Of a stretch of DNA of 39,689 nt, positions 33,772-39,689 are shown in pieces (the first letter of the stretch is position 1; each line of letters opens with the position of its first letter). A program made the translations under genes and the position numbers. The DNA is from CAYSZX01 sp964548875 (GTDB taxonomy: Bacteria > Patescibacteriota > Minisyncoccia > Minisyncoccales > JANBVM01): assembly GCA_964548875.1 (NCBI GenBank), contig CAZJSP010000002.1:1-39689 (forward strand). Direction: 5' to 3'. The notes under the pieces were generated by a model. The model saw nothing but the letters and a program-made list of their open reading frames with translations. It searched no databases and had not been told where the DNA came from.

Positions 33772-36171
33772 TTAAATAATAAAGTTAATTAATTTATTGG
33801 GAATAAAAATTATTCTTTTAATTTCTTTCCCTTTTGTTCTTTTTTTAATCTTTTCTCTTTCTAAACTTAATTTTTTGGCTTCCTCTTCTTCAATACCAGA
33901 TTGGACTTGAAAGGTGTCTCTTACTTTTCCATTAACTTGAACGACCAGGGTGACTTCTTCTCTTTTTATCATTTCAAGATTATATTGAGGCCATTTTTGC
34001 TGATGAATAGATTCTTTTTCTCCTAAATAATTCCACAATTCTTCTGTAATATGAGGAGCAAAAGGAGACATCAAAATTAAAAATGTTTTAATTACTTCCT
34101 CTCCAATTTCGTCCTGGTAATCAAAAGCAAAATTAATAAACTTCATAAAAGCAGAAACAGCAGTATTAAATTTCATTTCCGTAATATCTTCGCTAATTCT
34201 CTTGTTTAATCTATGAACCTCCTTCATTACCCTTTTACTGCTTTCTTGAGAAGAACACTCTATCACTAAAGACCAAACTCGATTAAGAAATTTATAAACA
34301 CCCTTAACTCCACTTTTATTCCAAACAACAGCTTGATCAAAGGGGCCAATAAACATCTCATAAACTCTTAAAGTATCGGCTCCATATTCTTTAACTACGC
34401 TTTTAGGATCAACGGTATTGCCTTTTGATTTAGACATTTTTTTACCATCTTCAGCTAAAATCATGCCATGAGCAGTTCTTTTCTGATAAGGTTCGGGCTG
34501 GGGAACAACACCAATATCGAATAAAAACTTGTAAATAAATCTTGAATACAATAGATGAAGAGTGGTGTGTTCCATTCCTCCATTATACCAATCAACCGGC
34601 ATCCAATAATTAATTTTTATTTTTTCGGCAATTGCATTTGAATTGCGAGGATCACAATATCTTAAATAATACCAGTTTGATCCTGCCCAGTTAGGCATTG
34701 TGTCTGTTTCTCTTTTAGCCTTGCCTCCACATTTCGGACATCTAGTCTCAACCCAATCTTTAATATTAGCTAGAGGAGACTCACCCGAATCAGTCGGCTC
34801 ATATTTTTCAACATAGGGCAATTCTAAAGGCAAATCTTTTTCTGACAAAGGAACAACTCCACAATCTTCACAATGAACAACTGGAATTGGTTCTCCCCAA
34901 TAATGCTGTCGGGAAAACACCCAATCTCTTAATTTATATTTAACAGCCTCTTTACCTAATTTTTTATCTTTAAGAATCTTTCCAATTTTTTGTTTGGCTT
35001 CTTGAGATGGCAACTCATTAAATTTCCCTGAATTTATTAAGGTTCCCTCTCCTTCAAAAGCCTCTTTTTTTAAATTGCTTTTATCGCTTTGAATAACTTC
35101 CTTAATTTCCAAACCATATTCCTCAGCAAAATCATAATCTCTTTGATCGTGAGCTGGAACTACCATAACAGCCCCACCTCCATAAGTAGCAACCACATAA
35201 TCCCCTATCCAAATCGGAATTTTTTGACCACTAATAGGGTGAAGACAATAACTGCCAGTAAAAACCCCTGTTTTCTTTTTTTCTATTTTTATTCTTTCGA
35301 ATTCTGATTTTTTCTTAGATTCTTTAATATATTTCTGAACATCTTTAGATTGCTTTTCTTTAACAACCTCTTTAACTAATTGATGTTCAGGAGCTAAAAC
35401 AATAGCTGTAACTCCAAAAATAGTATCTGGTCTTGTAGTAAAAACTTCGATCATCTTTTTTAAACCTTCAACCGGAAACTGAACTTCAAACCCTTTACTT
35501 TTACCAATCCATTCAATTTGTTGTTTCTTAATTTTTTCTAAATAATCAACTCTTTCTAAATCTTCAATAAGGCGATCAGCGTAATTGGTAATTTTAAGCA
35601 TCCATTGTTTTTGTTTTTTTTGCGTTACTTCTTGACCACACCTCTCACATTGACCATTAACTACCTCTTCATTAGCTAATCCAATTTTACAAGAAGAACA
35701 CCAATTAATTGGAATCTCTGCCTGATAAGCTAAATCATTTTCTAATAGTTTTAAGAATATCCATTGAGTCCACTTATAATACTTAGGATCAGTAGTATTA
35801 ATCTCTCTTTCCCAATCAAAAGACAATCCTAACAGTTTTAATTGCTGCTTGAAATTATTAATATTTTTTGCTGTTGCTTTTTCAGGATGAACGCCTGTTT
35901 TTAAAGCATAATTTTCTGTTGGCAAACCAAAAGCATCCCATCCAATAGGAAAGAGAGTATTGTATCCTTCCATCCTCTTTTTTCTCGATATAATATCCAT
36001 AGCGGTATAACTTCTGCAATGACCAACGTGTAGCCCTGCCCCCGATGGATAAGGAAACTCAACAAGAACAAAATATTTATTCTTTTTTAGTAGGTCTTCC
36101 GCACTATAAATATTTTCTTTTTCCCATCTTTCTTGCCACTTTTTTTCTATTTTTTTATGATTATAACTCAT
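33772..36171 (-). CDS. leuS: Leucyl-tRNA synthetase
   Basis: Class I synthetase, 799 residues, bacterial type. The HIGH motif is HVGH in GAGLHVGHCRSYTAMD (about 46-61); zinc-type Cys pairs lie near 158-180; the CP1 editing domain has TTRPDTIFG and the AHDQRD Asp region; and KMSKS appears as KKMSKSKGNTVDP (about 578). The end MIFxPNKLINF-like tail is the small C-terminal domain. The ATG overlaps the tatD stop as ATGA. Confidence 0.97.
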   Translation of the reverse strand: MSYNHKKIEKKWQERWEKENIYSAEDLLKKNKYFVLVEFPYPSGAGLHVGHCRSYTAMDIISRKKRMEGYNTLFPIGWDAFGLPTENYALKTGVHPEKATAKNINNFKQQLKLLGLSFDWEREINTTDPKYYKWTQWIFLKLLENDLAYQAEIPINWCSSCKIGLANEEVVNGQCERCGQEVTQKKQKQWMLKITNYADRLIEDLERVDYLEKIKKQQIEWIGKSKGFEVQFPVEGLKKMIEVFTTRPDTIFGVTAIVLAPEHQLVKEVVKEKQSKDVQKYIKESKKKSEFERIKIEKKKTGVFTGSYCLHPISGQKIPIWIGDYVVATYGGGAVMVVPAHDQRDYDFAEEYGLEIKEVIQSDKSNLKKEAFEGEGTLINSGKFNELPSQEAKQKIGKILKDKKLGKEAVKYKLRDWVFSRQHYWGEPIPVVHCEDCGVVPLSEKDLPLELPYVEKYEPTDSGESPLANIKDWVETRCPKCGGKAKRETDTMPNWAGSNWYYLRYCDPRNSNAIAEKIKINYWMPVDWYNGGMEHTTLHLLYSRFIYKFLFDIGVVPQPEPYQKRTAHGMILAEDGKKMSKSKGNTVDPKSVVKEYGADTLRVYEMFIGPFDQAVVWNKSGVKGVYKFLNRVWSLVIECSSQESSKRVMKEVHRLNKRISEDITEMKFNTAVSAFMKFINFAFDYQDEIGEEVIKTFLILMSPFAPHITEELWNYLGEKESIHQQKWPQYNLEMIKREEVTLVVQVNGKVRDTFQVQSGIEEEEAKKLSLEREKIKKRTKGKEIKRIIFIPNKLINFII

Positions 36172-36998
36172 ATTTGAAAAAGATTTTTTGAATTTTGAAA
36201 TATTTCTTTTTTAATTTTCTCTAATTTTATTTTTTTTACTCTAGAAATTTCTTCTAAAACATATTTAACAAAAATAGGCTCATTTCTTTCTGTCTTGATT
36301 TGAGGGGGAGATAAATAAGGGCAGTCAGTTTCAACTACAATTCTATTTAAGGGTGTTTTTCTAATTATTTCTTTGAAATCAATATCTTCAAGCGTCTTAA
36401 AAATTATACCATTAAAACCAATAAAATAGCCAAAATTAAGATATTTTTTTAGTTCTTTTATGCTACCTACAAAACTATGCATGACTGCTTTTTTAGGTCT
36501 TAATCCTGAATTCTCCTTTAATAATTTAATTAAATCCCGACTAGCCATACGACAATGAAAAATAACTGGCAAATCTAGCTCTTGTGCTAACCTCAGCTGT
36601 TCCAGTAATAATTCTTTTTGTTTTTCTTTAAAAATTCTTTTTCTTCTGGTTGTTTTAGGTTTCCAATAATAATCTAACCCTATTTCTCCAATTGCCACCA
36701 CCCCTTTAGATTTAGCCAGCTTTTTATATTCTTGATAATCAAAATTATTTTCCATCTTGTCTTTATTCTTCTGTAAAAATTTATTACTCAAAACATCCAT
36801 TCTAAAATTAATGGGGTGCAACCCAACAGAAGCAAAAAGCCCTTTCTCTTGAGAAAGTTTAATAGCTTTTTTTGAAGACTGAAGATTAGTGCCAACATTA
36901 ACCACTCCAATATTATTATCTAGACACCTTTTAATAACCTCTCTTCTGTCTTTCTCAAAAAGAAAATGATTTAAATGAGCATGCGTATCAATAATCAT
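36168..36998 (-). CDS. tatD: TatD-family metal-dependent deoxyribonuclease
   Basis: TIM-barrel metallo-hydrolase with 3'-5' exonuclease activity in characterised members. It has the full metal set: HAH near residue 6, Glu in GEIGLDYYW, His in FHCRMAS, His in MHSFVGS and Asp in VVETDCPYLSP. About 276 residues, normal length. I prefer the ATG at 36998: the ATG at 37007 lies inside the TATAAT box at 37011-37006, while the one at 36998 coincides with the expected transcription start. tatD often adjoins metG in bacteria; here two orphan genes separate them. Confidence 0.93.
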   Translation of the reverse strand: MIIDTHAHLNHFLFEKDRREVIKRCLDNNIGVVNVGTNLQSSKKAIKLSQEKGLFASVGLHPINFRMDVLSNKFLQKNKDKMENNFDYQEYKKLAKSKGVVAIGEIGLDYYWKPKTTRRKRIFKEKQKELLLEQLRLAQELDLPVIFHCRMASRDLIKLLKENSGLRPKKAVMHSFVGSIKELKKYLNFGYFIGFNGIIFKTLEDIDFKEIIRKTPLNRIVVETDCPYLSPPQIKTERNEPIFVKYVLEEISRVKKIKLEKIKKEIFQNSKNLFQI

Positions 36999-37005
36999 AA
37001 TATTC

Positions 37006-37035
37006 ATTATAAATTGTTTTTTATACTTTTTTCAA
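37006..37035 (-). promoter_or_regulatory. Promoter of the tatD-leuS-glmS-oxidoreductase operon, predicted leaderless
   Basis: TTGAAA (37035-37030), 18 bp, perfect TATAAT (37011-37006). The expected start is at 36999-36998, the A of the chosen tatD ATG. Confidence 0.55.
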
Positions 37036-37036
37036 C

Positions 37037-37056
37037 AAAAAAAGGCCTTTTGGGCC
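37037..37056 (-). terminator. Terminator of the 37068-37556 gene
   Basis: GGCC/GGCC stem (37056-37053 with 37047-37044), 5-nt loop, then T7 (37043-37037) on the minus strand, 11 nt after the stop. Confidence 0.7.
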
Positions 37057-37067
37057 ATTTAAAAAAA

Positions 37068-37556
37068 TTAATTAAATTCTATAAAGGAGCATTTTTCAGT
37101 ATCTAAGCATTTATTGTAACTAGGTCTCTCAAGTACAAGAATGTTCTTATTCCCACTAGAGACAGTTGGCTGTACAATAAGAATATCCTGACCTTTGCTA
37201 TAAATGGTCCTAATCTTCTCTCTAGATGGGTAGAGCATTTCTAATGCTTTATCATATTGTTCTGGCTTGCCAAAAAACAATATATATCCATTATTGCTCT
37301 TTCTCTCTAAAATACGAGAGCTATGCACAATAGGAATATTTTTTTTAGAAAATATTGTTTTTATTTTTAATAGTTCTTCTTCTTTTAATTGAGTCACTAG
37401 TATATCCCAGTTCGTTGTAGATACTGGTTGAATGATCAATTTTAAATCAGAAGCTGACAAAAGAGCTCTACATTTAATATTTTGGCTCCTCAGCCATCTT
37501 GCACTAAACGCAATTAAAAACCTTTCGATTTCTCCTTTTTTGAAATTCACTTTCAT
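37068..37556 (-). CDS. Unrecognised soluble protein, orphan gene A
   Basis: About 162 residues, no membrane segment or signal peptide. The N-terminus is basic (MKVNFKKGEIERFLIAFSAR), and the body alternates predicted beta strands (LKLIIQPVSTTNWDILVTQL, GYILFFGKPE, QDILIVQP, KNILVLER) and helices. Two Cys sit near the end (NKCLDTEKCS). I recognise no family. The start is fixed by a full AGGAGGTGA at 37573-37565: the ATG at 37556 lies 8 nt beyond it, whereas a GTG at 37568 is inside it. It has its own promoter and terminator, unlike neighbouring operon genes, and no relation to gene B is evident. Confidence 0.75.
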   Translation of the reverse strand: MKVNFKKGEIERFLIAFSARWLRSQNIKCRALLSASDLKLIIQPVSTTNWDILVTQLKEEELLKIKTIFSKKNIPIVHSSRILERKSNNGYILFFGKPEQYDKALEMLYPSREKIRTIYSKGQDILIVQPTVSSGNKNILVLERPSYNKCLDTEKCSFIEFN

Positions 37557-37564
37557 TTTCTCAT

Positions 37565-37573
37565 TCACCTCCT
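37565..37573 (-). promoter_or_regulatory. Full Shine-Dalgarno sequence of orphan gene A
   Basis: AGGAGGTGA, complementary to the whole anti-Shine-Dalgarno core, 8 nt before the ATG at 37556. Most neighbouring genes lack a recognisable site, so this is exceptional in the window. Confidence 0.8.
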
Positions 37574-37602
37574 TTTTATATTTTTAAAGGAACATTAAGT
37601 TA

Positions 37603-37631
37603 ACAATAAAATAATAAAAATAATTAGTCAA
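37603..37631 (-). promoter_or_regulatory. Candidate promoter of orphan gene A
   Basis: TTGACT (37631-37626), 17 bp, TATTGT (37608-37603); start near 37596 gives a 40-nt leader containing the Shine-Dalgarno. The -35 lies just after the gene B terminator. Confidence 0.45.
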
Positions 37632-37632
37632 T

Positions 37633-37656
37633 AAAAAGCTAGCATTTAAGCTAGCT
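37633..37656 (-). terminator. Terminator of orphan gene B
   Basis: A perfect 7-bp stem AGCTAGC/GCTAGCT (37656-37650 with 37643-37637), 6-nt loop, followed by T-rich sequence. The stem includes the TAG stop of gene B. Confidence 0.75.
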
Positions 37657-37986
37657 ATAATTAAGTTTGAGCAAGACTTCTTCTTTTTGATCTTCGTTCC
37701 TACAGTAAAGAGACGCACAAAATAGATTATCTCCTTCTCGAAATTCTATAGGAATCATGCAGCTACAAGAGCTTTTTATAAGGGCCCTGTCCTCTCCCAT
37801 AGTTTTAATAAGATCAAAAAATATACTTTCTTGATCTGGATCCAGGCCAACATGAAGGCCACCCCAAAAAAGTCTTTGAGAAACTGGCAACATGAATATT
37901 TTTTCATTATTCTCCAATTCCTTTCTAATTTCGGAGGACATAATATTTATACCCTCTAAATTTGCTTCTAAAGTCTCAACATTCAT
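37651..37986 (-). CDS. Unrecognised soluble protein, orphan gene B
   Basis: About 111 residues from the ATG at 37986. The frame is open further, with a GTG at 38049 (132 aa) and a TTG at 38058 (135 aa), but the TTG overlaps the -10 box and cannot be in the transcript. The GTG would be nearly leaderless, while the ATG has a GGAG 17 nt upstream. The protein is acidic, with no membrane segment. Visible features are RLFWGGLHVGLDPDQE, a Cys-rich SSCSCM and FCASLYC, giving four Cys in the second half that could bind metal or form disulfides. I recognise no family. It has its own promoter and terminator. Confidence 0.65.
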   Translation of the reverse strand: MNVETLEANLEGINIMSSEIRKELENNEKIFMLPVSQRLFWGGLHVGLDPDQESIFFDLIKTMGEDRALIKSSCSCMIPIEFREGDNLFCASLYCRNEDQKEEVLLKLNYS

Positions 37987-38057
37987 TTTAACAAAATAAA
38001 TGTCTCCTTTTTCTTGAGGAGTGAAAATTATTATTTTAATTTTAACCACCTGGATCA

Positions 38058-38086
38058 AATTTAAAACACAAACTTGAGTTTGTCAA
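38058..38086 (-). promoter_or_regulatory. Promoter of orphan gene B, with inverted repeat in the spacer
   Basis: Perfect TTGACA (38086-38081), 17 bp, TAAATT (38063-38058); start near 38051. The inverted repeat ACAAAC-TCAA-GTTTGT (38083-38068) overlaps the -35 and fills most of the spacer, so it could be an operator as well as the metG terminator stem. Confidence 0.5.
38063..38083 (-). terminator. Possible metG terminator
   Basis: ACAAAC/GTTTGT stem (6 bp, loop TCAA) overlapping the metG TGA stop, followed by GTTTTAAATTT. The stem is AT-rich and the tail short, so it is only moderately convincing. Confidence 0.45.
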
Positions 38087-39555
38087 TCTAAAGCCGGGAA
38101 AAGAGGTCCTCTTTTTTTAATTTTAAAAACTAATTTTTGATTTTTTTTCTCAATTTTAATGCTCCCATCAATATTATTAGCTGTTTGAGGCATAAAAGGC
38201 TTTAAAAGATCACTAATTTTTAAAAGAGTGTAAAGAAGAGAAGGAACTATTTCTTTTTGATTTTCTTTTTGTTCCCAAACCCTTTCTTTTTCAATGAGCT
38301 GGTCACAAAAACTAATCAATCCCCAAATAGAGCTTATAGCCTTATTAAATTCAAAACTATTAAGAAAAAAATTTATTTCTTTGTTTGTTTCTTCGATTTT
38401 TTCAATTAAACTAGAATTTTTAATTTTTTGTTCTTCTAAATAATTATCTTCTATTCTTTCGGCAATGCTTAAAACTCTGGCAACTAAATTACCTAAGCCT
38501 TTAGCTAAATCTGCATTGTATCGCTCTTTAAACCTTTCTTCAGTAAAATCACCATCCTTAAAAGGAGGAATTTCTCGCAAAAGAAAATAACGAACTGAAT
38601 CAGACCCATATTTTTTAGAAACTTCAAGAGGATCCACTACATTACCAAGAGATTTAGACATTTTTTCTCCCTCAGAAGTAATATAGCTATGAACAAATAT
38701 TTTTTGAGGCAAAGATAGTCCAGCAGACAATAAAATGCCAATCCAATAAACAGCATGGAATTTAACAATACCCTTACCAATAACATGAGTTTTTTGGTTG
38801 TTTTCTTCCCACCATTCTTGAAATTCTTTCTTATTCTCTCCGTAGCCTAGAGCATTAATATAATTAGACAAAGCATCAAACCAAACCCAAATAATCTGAG
38901 AAGAATCTCCCGGAACCTTAATCCCCCAACCATGAGCTCTTTCTTTTGAACGAGAAATACAAATATCTTCTAACCCCTGATTAAGAAAACTAATAATTTC
39001 GTTTTTTCTGGTTTCAGGAACAATTTTAATTTTATCTTTCTCAATTAATTCTTTAATTTCATCTTGATATTTAGAAAGTTTAAAGAAATAGTTTTCTTCC
39101 TCTACTAATTCTGGCCTTTTTTTATGATCAGGACATAACCCTTTTTTAAGTTCATTTTCTTTTAAAAATGTTTCACAACCAACACAATACAACCCTCGAT
39201 ACTTTTTCCTATAAATATCTTTCTGGCAAGCTCCCCATAATTTTTGTACTCCTTTTATATGCCTTTCCTCTGTTGTTCTAATAAAATCATCAGAACTAAT
39301 AGAATATTCTTTTTTTAATTCTAAATATTTTTTAGTTTTTTCTAAAATAAAATCATTAATTTTAACTCCCTGCTCTTCTGCTTTCCTCACATTTTTCAAG
39401 CTATTTTCATCGCTTCCAGTTAGAAAATAAACATCATCTCCTAGTGACCTATGATAGCGAGCCAGAACATCAGCTTGAACAGCCTCCAAAGCAAAACCAA
39501 TATGTGGATTGGCGTTTACATAAGGCAAAGATGTGGAAATATAGTATTTAGGCAT
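38083..39555 (-). CDS. metG: Methionyl-tRNA synthetase
   Basis: Class I synthetase, 490 residues. It begins MPKYYISTSLPYVNANPHIG with the HIGH motif as HIGF, has a zinc knuckle YCVGCETF...CPDH, and KMSKS as GEKMSKSLGNVVDP (about 300). It ends after the helical anticodon-binding domain (RGPLFPALD), without the C-terminal dimerising tRNA-binding domain found in longer forms. Its ATG overlaps the permease stop by 8 nt. Confidence 0.97.
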   Translation of the reverse strand: MPKYYISTSLPYVNANPHIGFALEAVQADVLARYHRSLGDDVYFLTGSDENSLKNVRKAEEQGVKINDFILEKTKKYLELKKEYSISSDDFIRTTEERHIKGVQKLWGACQKDIYRKKYRGLYCVGCETFLKENELKKGLCPDHKKRPELVEEENYFFKLSKYQDEIKELIEKDKIKIVPETRKNEIISFLNQGLEDICISRSKERAHGWGIKVPGDSSQIIWVWFDALSNYINALGYGENKKEFQEWWEENNQKTHVIGKGIVKFHAVYWIGILLSAGLSLPQKIFVHSYITSEGEKMSKSLGNVVDPLEVSKKYGSDSVRYFLLREIPPFKDGDFTEERFKERYNADLAKGLGNLVARVLSIAERIEDNYLEEQKIKNSSLIEKIEETNKEINFFLNSFEFNKAISSIWGLISFCDQLIEKERVWEQKENQKEIVPSLLYTLLKISDLLKPFMPQTANNIDGSIKIEKKNQKLVFKIKKRGPLFPALD

Positions 39556-39689
39556 TATTACTTTTAGATAAATCTTTTAAAATTTCGTAAACAATTCCGA
39601 CTAAAGGAAGAGCTAAAATAGCTCCTAAGAATCCCCATAGCTTACCTCCAACCAATAAAGCAATTAAAGCTAAAATAGAAGGAATTCCC
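39548..39689 (-). CDS. AI-2E family permease, C-terminal 46 residues
   Basis: The minus-strand frame open to the right edge ends in TAA at 39548 and overlaps metG by 8 nt. The residues form two hydrophobic segments with GGKLWGFLGAILALPLVGIV, which matches the conserved C-terminal end of AI-2E/PerM permeases (GxxxxGxxGxILAxP), then a charged tail (KDLSKSNNA). The rest of the gene lies outside the window. Transport substrate cannot be inferred. Confidence 0.8.
   Translation of the reverse strand, partial: GIPSILALIALLVGGKLWGFLGAILALPLVGIVYEILKDLSKSNNA

Noticed and set aside
38098..38117. Hairpin AAAAGAG-GTC-CTCTTTT followed by T on the plus strand inside the metG end
   Set aside because: It lies in coding sequence (Gly-Pro-Leu-Phe codons) and no plus-strand gene precedes it, so a terminator function is unlikely.
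1..39689. CRISPR array, transposase, integrase, phage or rRNA genes
   Set aside because: None seen on either strand; the only repeats are the coding ones in the surface protein.

Overview
The window is strongly AT-rich, densely coded bacterial chromosome. It looks like a member of the Candidate Phyla Radiation (Patescibacteria), most likely a Parcubacteria-like lineage. This is inferred from compact versions of housekeeping proteins, a class III ribonucleotide reductase, lamin-tail-domain surface proteins and the absence of biosynthetic operons. TGA is used as an ordinary stop (many ATGA start/stop overlaps), so the UGA-glycine code of some CPR lineages does not apply. I see no CRISPR array, insertion sequence, phage gene or rRNA. 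One tRNA (Leu, anticodon CAA) is present.

Layout. (1) 2-3826 (+): a very large surface protein, open to the left window edge, with three lamin-tail domains, a PKD domain, a 54-bp tandem repeat and a beta-helix. (2) 11838-3825 (-): an envelope/proteostasis operon: GT-B glycosyltransferase, membrane-anchored GH-A hydrolase, GT2 glycosyltransferase, active HtrA, ClpB, an HtrA-like protein that has lost its catalytic triad, and a 34-residue membrane peptide. (3) comEC and a possible 50-residue membrane protein in front of it, then nrdD-nrdG (-). (4) 21996-16421 (-): lepB-hisS-HIT-rpsU-yqeY-ybeY-ftsA-ftsZ, closed by a strong terminator. (5) 22008-25352 (+): pth-dprA-topA-tRNA-Leu, divergent from lepB. 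(6) 28043-25359 (-): sugar nucleotidyltransferase, YvcK-like protein, polyprenyl diphosphate synthase; murA diverges from it (+). (7) 37035-29387 (-): tatD-leuS-glmS and a two-subunit 2-oxoacid:ferredoxin oxidoreductase, sharing a bidirectional terminator with murA. (8) 38086-37037 (-): two unrecognised genes, each with its own promoter and terminator, wedged between tatD and metG. (9) metG and the C-terminal end of an AI-2E-family permease run off the right edge.

How they fit together. GlmS, MurA, the polyprenyl synthase, the nucleotidyltransferase, YvcK, FtsA, FtsZ and LepB are cell-wall, division and secretion functions. hisS, leuS, metG, pth, rpsU, ybeY and yqeY serve translation. ComEC, DprA and TopA serve DNA uptake and topology. 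NrdD/NrdG and the ferredoxin oxidoreductase both indicate anaerobic, iron-sulfur-dependent metabolism.

The points most worth a second look are the paired orphan genes at 37068-37986, the HtrA-like pseudoprotease with its small membrane partner, a core-only FtsZ next to a normal FtsA, a MurA with Asp in place of the active-site Cys, promoters placed so that pth and tatD mRNAs should be leaderless, and terminator hairpins that overlap the next promoter.
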